16,681 nt of DNA from Verrucomicrobia bacterium UBA3214 (GTDB lineage: Bacteria; Verrucomicrobiota; Kiritimatiellia; RFP12; UBA1067), in NCBI GenBank assembly GCA_002363575.1, contig DEWI01000111.1, positions 1 to 16,681 of the forward strand, given 5' to 3'. Under the pieces are notes generated by a model. The model was given only the letters and a program-made list of their open reading frames with translations, did not search any database and was not told the DNA's origin. A program made the translations under genes and the position numbers. Positions 1-6,109 of the stretch are shown here, one piece after another. Position 1 is the first letter of the stretch; each line of letters starts with the position of its first letter.

Positions 1-579
1 CAGGGGCCGGACGTGTTCATCGTCGTCGATTTCAACGAGCCGCGCCCCGACTTCGCGCTTTTGAAGCGGCTTCTTGCCGAGAGCGAGGATGCGCGGTACA
101 CGTTCATCGTATCGCATGGACCGGTGATCCCCAGCGGCCAGACGCGGTGGTTCCTGCTTGGCAAGAAGAAACGCGACGAAGAGAGGCGGGAGCTGCGTAC
201 CATCCTTGCGCGGCGCAACGCAATCGCGCTCGGAGGACACACGCACAATCTTGAGTTCATCGACTGCGCTTTCCCAGAAGGGCGCATTGCGCAGTTCGTT
301 TTCAACAGCGTGTGGTCGAAGCCGGAATGGGCGACGGCGAATGTCCTGGGCGACGGGGCGGCGGCGTTTGGCAACCACGCGTTTACGGACAATGGACTGC
401 GCACGAACGCCGCAGACAAGGCGGAACTTGTCGGCGAATACCAACCATTCGTCAAGGGCTACCTCTTTGCGGCGGCGGCGGGGCACTACCGCCTTGACGT
501 GTCCGATGCGGGCGTGTCCGTCGCGTTCTACGGCGGCGACGCCACGACGCCATCGCGGACGTTTCGTAAGGCAACCTAA
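1..579 (+). CDS. Calcineurin-like metallophosphoesterase, C-terminal part (5' end outside the window)
   Basis: The frame is open from base 1, so the gene begins upstream; the GTG at 13 has no ribosome site and is not taken as the start. The visible 192 codons hold the second half of a metallophosphoesterase fold: a hydrophobic strand then SHGPV near nt 107-121 (metal-binding His) and GGHTHN near nt 231-248 (the GHxH metal ligands). The N-terminal ligands (DxH, GDxxD, GNHD) must lie outside. Substrate cannot be told; in this family such enzymes act on phosphomonoesters or diesters and are often exported. The C-terminus ends in a short beta-rich tail before TAA. The nearby gene at 1622 encodes the N-terminal half of a similar enzyme, so tandem paralogues or a past rearrangement are possible. 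Family sure, role unknown. Confidence 0.85.
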   Translation, partial: QGPDVFIVVDFNEPRPDFALLKRLLAESEDARYTFIVSHGPVIPSGQTRWFLLGKKKRDEERRELRTILARRNAIALGGHTHNLEFIDCAFPEGRIAQFVFNSVWSKPEWATANVLGDGAAAFGNHAFTDNGLRTNAADKAELVGEYQPFVKGYLFAAAAGHYRLDVSDAGVSVAFYGGDATTPSRTFRKAT

Positions 580-655
580 AATTCTCAGCATCTGAACAAG
601 GAGACAGCAAAATGGCGCGTTCTATTCCGCCGACAAACAAAGAAAGGTAGATTCC

Positions 656-1591
656 ATGGCAGCAGGAAAAGCACTCGATGGAGAGCCGTATGCGGGAAAT
701 CCGCACATGTGGATTGATGAGGGGGAAGTCGCACCGACGGCAACGCCGAGGCGTGGGTCTCTACTCTACAAGAAACAGACAATTGCTCGGTCCGTGACGG
801 CGTTGAATATCGTAGCGGCAATTATAGCGGCAACATTTTCCAGTTTTGCATCGCCTCATGATGGATGGCGCGAGGCGAAGGTCGCCTTTCTCGGCGACTC
901 GATAACCGACGCCCGCCATGTCGGATGCACGTCAAACTACTGGAACTTCCTTGAACGCGACTTGGGGATTGTTCCGCTCGTCTATGGCAAGAACGGCCAT
1001 CAGTGGAAGAACTTAACGGGACAGGCGGAGAAACTCAAGGCGGAGCATCCAGACGGTCTGGCGGCGATTTTCGTCTTCGCAGGGACGAACGACTACAATG
1101 CAGACGTGCCGCTCGGAGAGTGGTGGAGGTTTGGCGAAGAGACAGTGGATCGCGGAGGCAAGGGCGTGATGAAGGTCCGCCGCCGCGCGCCCGTCTTCGA
1201 TGAAAAGACCTTTCGCGGACGCATCAACTCCGTCATAAGCTATTTGAAGGACAACTGGCCGGGAACGCCGATTTATCTTATGACGCCGCTTCACAGAGGA
1301 TTTGCGACGTTCGGTCCTAAGAACGTGCAGCCAGACGAATCGCACGCCAATGGCAAGGGGCTCTTCATCGATGAATACGTCGCCGCCGTCAAGGAGGCGG
1401 GAAACATCTGGGCTGTCAACGTCATTGACCTTAATGCCGAATCGGGACTATTCCCTATGTCGAAATCGCATGCACGATTCTTCCACAACGAAGAGCGCGA
1501 CATGCTGCACCCCAACAACGCGGGGCATGAGCAAATCGCCCATGCCATAATGCGCCGCATCGCCTCTGCTCCACTTCTTACGAACCATTAA
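656..1591 (+). CDS. Secreted SGNH/GDSL hydrolase with an intron-derived N-terminus
   Basis: The SGNH blocks are in order: FLGDSITD at residues 78-85 (catalytic Ser in GDS), a Gly/Asn block GKNGHQWKN at 111-119, AGTNDYN at 142-148, and DMLHPNNAGH at 282-291 (catalytic Asp and His). Such enzymes are esterases, often acting on acetylated carbohydrates or lipids; the substrate here is unknown. The ATG at 656 has an AAAGG ribosome site 7-9 nt upstream. Residues 9-40 are the translation of group II intron domains V/VI and are probably not part of the original protein. A hydrophobic export segment follows (about residues 48-66, ending SSFA). If the scar is excluded, GTG at about 794 could be the older start, giving a normal signal peptide. 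The enzyme call is firm, the start is uncertain. Confidence 0.85.
   Translation: MAAGKALDGEPYAGNPHMWIDEGEVAPTATPRRGSLLYKKQTIARSVTALNIVAAIIAATFSSFASPHDGWREAKVAFLGDSITDARHVGCTSNYWNFLERDLGIVPLVYGKNGHQWKNLTGQAEKLKAEHPDGLAAIFVFAGTNDYNADVPLGEWWRFGEETVDRGGKGVMKVRRRAPVFDEKTFRGRINSVISYLKDNWPGTPIYLMTPLHRGFATFGPKNVQPDESHANGKGLFIDEYVAAVKEAGNIWAVNVIDLNAESGLFPMSKSHARFFHNEERDMLHPNNAGHEQIAHAIMRRIASAPLLTNH
683..769 (+). mobile_element. Group II intron 3' remnant (domains V and VI)
   Basis: Bases 683-715 match the bacterial group II intron domain V pattern: GAGCCGTATGCGG, GAAA tetraloop, TCCGCAC, then a 3' arm that still pairs with the 5' arm mostly through G-U wobbles, with one mismatch. A GATGAGGGG linker follows, then a domain VI-like hairpin with an inner CGGC-AAC-GCCG stem, ending in CTACTCTAC at 761-769. 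That is the usual shape of an intron 3' end, with an A about 7 nt from the end as possible branch site. No 5' intron part or reverse transcriptase is present, so this is a 5'-truncated scar. It is translated in frame as the N-terminus of the SGNH hydrolase gene. Recognised from memory of the motif; a covariance search would settle it. Confidence 0.72.
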
Positions 1592-1621
1592 CACATCCAC
1601 ATGGCTGAGAAAGGATATCTG

Positions 1622-2578
1622 ATGAGCGGGATGAACAGGCGGGAGTTTTTCAAAGTGTCGCTCATGGCCGGCGCGTCGTCGCTGGTCGCTGTGCGTCTTG
1701 CGGCTGAAGGTGTGGACGCGAGCGCCGCTGTCGAACCCAGTGCGCCGGACGGGACTGGCGGGCGACTCCTCGGCTCCGCGCCTGTCCTGTTGAATCCCTC
1801 CGAGCGGACGATTGACGTTGCCTTCGCCGTGAACGGCGATGCGAGCGGGTGGGTGGAGATTTCGAAGTCGCGTGACATGGAGAAATCTGTCCGCGTCTAT
1901 TCTGGCGATGGGCCGGTGATGCGCGTCAACGGCAAGTTCGCTGTCGTTCGCATAAAGGGGCTTCGCCCTGCGACGCGCTACTGGTATCGCATCGGCGCGG
2001 ACAGGATAGAACTTGAACGCGACTACAAGCCGTGGAACCGAGGCAGCGAGATCGGCGGTCGAACATACTCGTTCGCGACGCTGGGCGCGGAATTGGGAGG
2101 CTCGTTCTGCGTCATGCAGGATACGCATTCAGTGCATGATATTGTCGATCAGGTGTTCGCGAAGATTGCCGCGCTGAAGCCGTCGGCAATCGTCTGGAAC
2201 GGCGACGCGCGCAACTTCTACCGTACTGTGGACGATGCCGTCGGGACGTTCCTCAAGCCGCACCCAAACCATCCTGAATACGCCGCCGAGACGCCGATCA
2301 TGTTTCTGAACGGAAACCACGATTATCGTGGGCGCTTCGCCCTGCACCTCGAAGACCTCGTGCCGTTCCGCGACGCGGCGGAGGGACGCATTGCATATTC
2401 CAATCTGCTTTCGGCGGCCGTCGTATCCTCGCCGACATTCACGCTCGACGCGACTGGCGGCACGAAGTTCACGGACGGCACGGAAAAACTCGTCGTCAAT
2501 GCGGTGTCCAACCTGACGCCGGGAGAGAAAGGCGAGGCACGGTTTTCGTTCACGGCGCTTTCCAACCACACGATTTAG
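1622..2578 (+). CDS. Tat-exported metallophosphoesterase, truncated and fused to a foreign tail
   Basis: The start at 1622 is chosen because AGGA lies 6 nt upstream; an ATG in frame at 1601 has none. Residues 4-11 (NRREFFKV) plus a hydrophobic stretch form a twin-arginine signal. Residues 50-130 look like the fibronectin-like N-terminal domain of purple-acid-phosphatase-type enzymes. The catalytic domain then shows DTH at 167-169, NGD at 193-195 and GNHD at 231-234. It stops at about residue 252-260: the GHxH half of the domain is absent and the sequence changes to a Ser/Thr/Ala-rich stretch that belongs with the downstream surface-protein tail. Without the C-terminal metal ligands the enzyme is probably inactive. 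The frame ends in TAG at 2576-2578 but stays open beyond it, in frame, to 3529. Likely a recombination product and decaying gene. Confidence 0.75.
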   Translation: MSGMNRREFFKVSLMAGASSLVAVRLAAEGVDASAAVEPSAPDGTGGRLLGSAPVLLNPSERTIDVAFAVNGDASGWVEISKSRDMEKSVRVYSGDGPVMRVNGKFAVVRIKGLRPATRYWYRIGADRIELERDYKPWNRGSEIGGRTYSFATLGAELGGSFCVMQDTHSVHDIVDQVFAKIAALKPSAIVWNGDARNFYRTVDDAVGTFLKPHPNHPEYAAETPIMFLNGNHDYRGRFALHLEDLVPFRDAAEGRIAYSNLLSAAVVSSPTFTLDATGGTKFTDGTEKLVVNAVSNLTPGEKGEARFSFTALSNHTI

Positions 2579-2785
2579 CTTTCAATCCGCGACTCGAACG
2601 CTCCCGCCGCTCTGTCGTCCGCCAGTACGGAGGATGCGCAATCTCGGGCAGGCGCGGTCCCGTTCGCCGCCTTTCTTCCGTGCGGGCCCGCGCCGCTGAC
2701 GACGCGCTTTGTCGCGCGCTACGACGGCGACGGACGGCATCCACGCCACGTCGGCGGCGCGGCGGTCGAGACCGGCGCCGTTTCG

Positions 2786-3529
2786 GTGCCTCGCCTGTTC
2801 GCCGACGCCACGGTCTTCGCCGGGATGGAAGTCGGCGCGGCGTTTGGCGTTGAGTCTCCTCTTGGAGGGCTTTCGGCCACGTTCTTCTCGATTTCGGCGG
2901 CGGCCGGCGTCCGAGGCGACGTCAGCGCGGAAATCGCCGGCGGAACGCGATCGCTCGACGCGAAAATCCGTCCCATCGTCGAAGTCGAATTCGTCCCCGT
3001 CTCCGTAAACGTCTTCGACATCGTGGATCTGACGCCCGTGGAGAAGTCATGGACGCTTTACGAAGGGCCTGCATGGGTTTACCGTTATGCCGACGCATCC
3101 AAGCCAGGCGATGTGCGCATTCAGACTCTCCCGGTTCTTGCGACCCGCGGTCTTGAAGTTGCGCAACCATCCGGAATGGAACCCGCGCTCGCATTGTCGT
3201 GGCTCAAATCCAACGGGCTTTCCGGGCGTAATGCGACGGATGCCGATGCGTCGAGAATACTCGGCAGGCCTTCGGGAAAGTTTGCGGCGGACGGCACGGC
3301 GCTATATCTATGGCATGACTTCGTTGCCGGAACGGATCCATCCGACACGAACGACGCATTCCGCGCGAAAATCGAATTTGACGCGGATGGGGATCCCGTC
3401 GTATCTCCGGTGCCAGGACCGTTGGCCGGGCGCATCTACACCGTAGAGGGCAAGGCTGAACTTGACGACAAATGGCATCCAAAAGTCGAAGGCGACCGTT
3501 TCTTCCGCGTAAAAGTGGAATTGGAATAA
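2786..3529 (+). CDS. C-terminal tail of an exported surface protein, separated by a TAG from the frame before it
   Basis: The reading frame is the same as that of the phosphoesterase fusion and is open from the codon after the TAG (2579) to TAA at 3529, 317 codons. GTG at 2786 is the first candidate start but has no ribosome site, so independent translation is doubtful. The sequence is beta-rich, then contains SWLKSNGLSG and LYLWHDFVAGTDPSDTNDAF, followed by DADGDPVVSPVPG, a YTVEGK strand and a terminal RFFRVKVELE. This order (DxDGD-type calcium-loop region, 'AGTDP' motif, short beta domain, basic C-terminus) recalls the ends of large exported proteins of Lentisphaerae/Kiritimatiellota as I remember them, perhaps a secretion or anchoring signal. 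Function unknown. Best read as the 3' part of a pseudogene. Confidence 0.6.
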   Translation: MPRLFADATVFAGMEVGAAFGVESPLGGLSATFFSISAAAGVRGDVSAEIAGGTRSLDAKIRPIVEVEFVPVSVNVFDIVDLTPVEKSWTLYEGPAWVYRYADASKPGDVRIQTLPVLATRGLEVAQPSGMEPALALSWLKSNGLSGRNATDADASRILGRPSGKFAADGTALYLWHDFVAGTDPSDTNDAFRAKIEFDADGDPVVSPVPGPLAGRIYTVEGKAELDDKWHPKVEGDRFFRVKVELE

Positions 3530-3545
3530 GAGAGAGTTGTTTTAC

Positions 3546-3567
3546 GGCGCGTTGGCGACAACGCGCC
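3546..3567 (+). terminator. Perfect 9-bp hairpin between genes
   Basis: GGCGCGTTG and CAACGCGCC pair perfectly around a GCGA tetraloop, 16 nt after the TAA at 3529 and before the next promoter. There is no T-run after it on the + strand, so it is either a weak or U-less terminator or an mRNA 3'-end stabiliser. Confidence 0.45.
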
Positions 3568-3575
3568 TTGCCATC

Positions 3576-3605
3576 TTGCCGCAAAAAGCCCAGTTTTGAT
3601 ATAAT
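3576..3605 (+). promoter_or_regulatory. Extended -10 promoter of the YjbR-family gene
   Basis: TGA-TATAAT at 3597-3605 is an extended -10 element, with TTGCCG at 3576-3581 as a fair -35 (18-nt spacer). The -10 ends 13 nt before the ATG at 3619, so the 5' leader would be only about 6-7 nt. Confidence 0.65.
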
Positions 3606-3618
3606 ATAGGCAAAGACA

Positions 3619-4308
3619 ATGAAAGCAGATAGCGGTATTGCGAGCGGAGGCGGATACATATCGCCGCCGGAGTTCTTTAAAAGGTTGAAGCCCGATGCGG
3701 ACGGACTCGAACGGTTCGGTTTTGCCAAAAACGGCTCGGCATGGGAATACTCCACGAAAGTGGCGGGGGGCGCTCTCGTCTGCCGCATCGCCATCGACGG
3801 CCGGGGCGGCGTCGTCGAAAGCGTGGCGGACGCCGCGACCGGCGACGAATACGTGCAGCACCGCATCGCCGGCGCGTCGGGCAAATTCGTCGGCCGCGTC
3901 CGGCAGGATGTCATGAACCTCATGGCGCGGATTGCGAACGAGTGTTTCTCGCGTGACGTGTTCAAGACGGACGCCGCCCGCGATCTGATATCCTTCGCCG
4001 GGCGCGAATGGGGAGAAAAGCCGGAGCTCTTGTGGAAACAGTTCCCCGATTACGCGGTTTTGCGCCGGAGGGACACGGATAAATGGTATGCGCTCGTCGC
4101 CAGGCTGACGGCGGACAAGGTTGGCGGCGACAAGAAAGACACGGTCGAAATCGTGAACTTGCGCCGCACGGAAGGCATGGACGCATCGCGCTTCCTGCCG
4201 GCCTACCACATGAACAAGAAGACATGGGCGACGGTCGTCATCGACGGCGCGGCAAAAGCAGACGAACTCCGCAGGTTCCTGGTCGTTTCGCGCGAAAACG
4301 CCGTTTGA
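3619..4308 (+). CDS. Two-domain MmcQ/YjbR family protein
   Basis: Residues about 118-229 are the MmcQ/YjbR double-wing domain, recognised from LLWKQFPDYAVLRRRDTDKWYA (split at 137-158) and AYHMNKKTWATVVIDG at 195-210. The first ~115 residues form a second conserved domain (ERFGF, DAATGDEYVQHR, FVGRVRQDV) seen in the longer members of this family. YjbR proteins resemble DNA-binding folds but their cellular role is not settled; no catalytic residues can be named. The protein has no signal peptide and should be cytoplasmic. It has its own promoter with a very short leader and only a weak AGG ribosome site. It is convergent with the operon that follows, with no strong terminator in the 137-nt gap. 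Family call secure, function open. Confidence 0.85.
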   Translation: MKADSGIASGGGYISPPEFFKRLKPDADGLERFGFAKNGSAWEYSTKVAGGALVCRIAIDGRGGVVESVADAATGDEYVQHRIAGASGKFVGRVRQDVMNLMARIANECFSRDVFKTDAARDLISFAGREWGEKPELLWKQFPDYAVLRRRDTDKWYALVARLTADKVGGDKKDTVEIVNLRRTEGMDASRFLPAYHMNKKTWATVVIDGAAKADELRRFLVVSRENAV

Positions 4309-4362
4309 AGCACTTCGCGCAGAACAAAGGCGGCGGTTGTTTCGCGGCGAGTTTCAGCCCGA

Positions 4363-4434
4363 CTATTCCATGCCGACCGCCATGCCGCCTATTGCGCCGA
4401 TGCCCGTCCATATCCCCATCGAGATCGTATTCAT
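4363..4434 (-). CDS. Possible 23-residue glycine-zipper membrane peptide
   Basis: An ATG 11 nt after the barstar-like gene's stop opens 23 codons ending in TAG. The peptide is hydrophobic with Gly at regular positions (GIWTGIGAIGGMAVGM), like a small membrane-inserting glycine-zipper helix, and similar in style to the C-terminus of the secreted protein at 7987. No Shine-Dalgarno sequence precedes it. It may be a real micro-protein, a frameshifted former C-terminus, or chance. Confidence 0.25.
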   Translation of the reverse strand: MNTISMGIWTGIGAIGGMAVGME

Positions 4435-4445
4435 GGCAACGTCGA

Positions 4446-4730
4446 TCAGCCGAACACAATCTCAAGTACAAGAGTGTCGGCAGCTGCGTCCATGCATACA
4501 TGCCGAAACGCCTCCGGCACATTCACGGAGTTTCTGAACTCGATCCGCCACTCGTTGCCGTATTCCGTAAACATGTCGTACATGGCATCCAGATTACGCC
4601 CGTAGTCCTGTGGAACCGGCACTGCGGCGGCCGTCGTCTGGGTCTTTGCCGCATGGACGGGAGAACGTCCGGCGCACAGAGCTGCACCGGCGACAACCAC
4701 CACCGCCAACATTGCAATCGTCTTTTTCAT
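4446..4730 (-). CDS. Barstar-like protein with a signal peptide
   Basis: Residues 40-94 resemble barstar, the intracellular inhibitor of barnase-type ribonucleases: QDYGRNLDAMYDMF at 41-54 matches the barstar helix YYGxNLDALWD, and the two Asp that contact barnase (D35/D39 in the classical protein) correspond to D48 and D52. In place of the usual first strand and helix there is a signal peptide: MKK, a hydrophobic core at 5-20 and a likely cut after VHA (residue 27). ATG at 4730 is chosen because GAGG lies 8 nt upstream and it overlaps the macrodomain stop by ATGA; a second ATG at 4736 is too close to that site. Export of a barstar fold is odd, since the inhibitor normally guards the cytoplasm. 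It may have taken on another binding role. Last recognised gene of the operon; no barnase is seen nearby. Confidence 0.65.
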   Translation of the reverse strand: MKKTIAMLAVVVVAGAALCAGRSPVHAAKTQTTAAAVPVPQDYGRNLDAMYDMFTEYGNEWRIEFRNSVNVPEAFRHVCMDAAADTLVLEIVFG

Positions 4731-5251
4731 CGACATTTCCTCAATAGCTTTTCGTAAATCATCTTATCGCCGATGGTGAAGCAGCAGAACACGACCTCGA
4801 TGCCGTCGTGGGCCTTGAGAAACTCCACAGCTTCACGGACGGCGATCTTGGCGGCTTCGGTTTTGGGATAACCGTAGATACCGGTCGAAATACAGGGAAA
4901 CGCGATGCTCTGGCATCCATTCTCCGCTGCGAGCAAGAGAGAATTGCGGTAGCACGCCGCGAGTTCCTCCGGCTCTCCATGCTTGCCGTCACGATAGACT
5001 GGCCCGACCGTGTGTATGACAAACTTCGCAAGAAGATTGAATCCTGGCGTAATTCGCGCCTCGCCAGTCGGACATCTCACGCCGGGACGCACCTCCGGCA
5101 TCTTGAGACAGGCCTCGTAAAGCTCGCGCCCAGCGGCACGATGGATTGCGCCATCCACTCCACCACCGCCCAGCATGGCCTGATTTGCCGCGTTTACGAT
5201 AGCATCGACTTCGAGCACCGTTATGTCGCCTTGAACTACTTTATTTTTCAC
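4727..5251 (-). CDS. Macrodomain protein (O-acetyl-ADP-ribose deacetylase type)
   Basis: A full-length stand-alone macrodomain of 174 residues: GDITVLEVDAIVNAAN at 8-23 with the ADP-ribose-binding Asp and Asn, [10 protein letters not shown] at 28-37 (catalytic Asp loop of the MacroD/YmdB type) and STGIYGYP at 122-129 (phosphate loop). These enzymes remove the acetyl group from O-acetyl-ADP-ribose or ADP-ribose from acidic side chains, in the cytoplasm. Translation starts at GTG, with AAGG 8 nt upstream, 12 nt after the radical SAM gene, and the stop overlaps the barstar-like ATG by four bases. A half-length paralogue lies at 11270-11533, with near-identical DNA around the [13 protein letters not shown] codons. 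Family and activity class are confident; the in vivo substrate is unknown. Confidence 0.9.
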   Translation of the reverse strand: MKNKVVQGDITVLEVDAIVNAANQAMLGGGGVDGAIHRAAGRELYEACLKMPEVRPGVRCPTGEARITPGFNLLAKFVIHTVGPVYRDGKHGEPEELAACYRNSLLLAAENGCQSIAFPCISTGIYGYPKTEAAKIAVREAVEFLKAHDGIEVVFCCFTIGDKMIYEKLLRKCR

Positions 5252-5263
5252 GTCGTAAACCTT

Positions 5264-6109
5264 TCAGCAATTTCCCGTAAGTACATAGTGAAGCTTGTGC
5301 CTTGCGACATCGGCGAGGCGGCGGATGGTCGCAACGGGTGTCGGCTGCGAGTCCGCCATTTGCCAGCGCGGGAAGAAGCGCGTGACGTGAAGCGGTATGT
5401 CCGGCGAAACGGAGGCGATGAAGGAAGCGATCGCGTCGATGTCGGCCTCCGCGTCATTCCGTCCCGGAACGACAAGCGTAGTCACTTCGACGTGGCAGCG
5501 CGCCGAATGCAGAATCCGGATGGTTCCGCAAACTGCGGCGAAGTCGCCGCCCGCCCAGCCGTAGAATTCCTGCGAGGGCCCTTTCAAGTCGATGTTCGCC
5601 GCATCGACGAGCGGCGCGATTTCCTCTACGACGCTCGCCTCCGCGCAGCCGTTGGAGACGAGGATGTTCGCCATTCCTCTCGCGTGGATTTCGCGGGCGC
5701 AATCGCGCACGAACTCCCACCCGACAAGCGGCTCGTTGTATGTGTAGGCGAGTCCGATGTTCCCGCGTACGGCCTTCAGCCGAAATGCGGCGTCTGCAAG
5801 TTCCGCCGGTGTCGCCGTCTGAAACGCGACCTCGCCTTCGCCGCGCTGCGAGATGGCGTCGTTCTGGCAGAACGGACAGCGCATGTTGCATCCGTAGCTG
5901 CCTATGGAGAGAACTTTGCTTCCCGGCTTGAAAAACGCGATGGGCTTCTTTTCGATCGGGTCGAGAGCGAGCGACGCGATGCGCCCGTAATTCGCGCACA
6001 CGACATTGCCGCCCTCGGCCTTTCGTGCGCGGCAGAAGCCCGTCTCGCCATCGGCGAGCCGGCAATGGCGTGGGCATGTCGTGCATGCGGTTCTCGCCGC
6101 ATCACTCAT
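5264..6109 (-). CDS. amrS: AmmeMemoRadiSam system radical SAM enzyme
   Basis: The radical SAM cluster motif is GCNMRCPFC at residues 73-81 (Cys 74, 78, 81). It is preceded by the N-terminal Cys block CTTCPRHC...GFC (9-26) and by ALDPIEKKPIAFF, both typical of the pyruvate-formate-lyase-activase-like enzyme of the AmmeMemoRadiSam set. NEP and DLKG motifs follow. ATG at 6109 is used: GAGG is 6 nt upstream and it overlaps the end of the Memo-AMMECR1 gene. The reaction is not established; the enzyme presumably modifies a substrate together with its two partners. The protein ends at HYVLTGNC, where the long members I recall continue with a further Cys-containing segment, so this is a short form or a truncation. 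Identity sure, biochemistry unknown. Confidence 0.88.
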   Translation of the reverse strand: MSDAARTACTTCPRHCRLADGETGFCRARKAEGGNVVCANYGRIASLALDPIEKKPIAFFKPGSKVLSIGSYGCNMRCPFCQNDAISQRGEGEVAFQTATPAELADAAFRLKAVRGNIGLAYTYNEPLVGWEFVRDCAREIHARGMANILVSNGCAEASVVEEIAPLVDAANIDLKGPSQEFYGWAGGDFAAVCGTIRILHSARCHVEVTTLVVPGRNDAEADIDAIASFIASVSPDIPLHVTRFFPRWQMADSQPTPVATIRRLADVARHKLHYVLTGNC

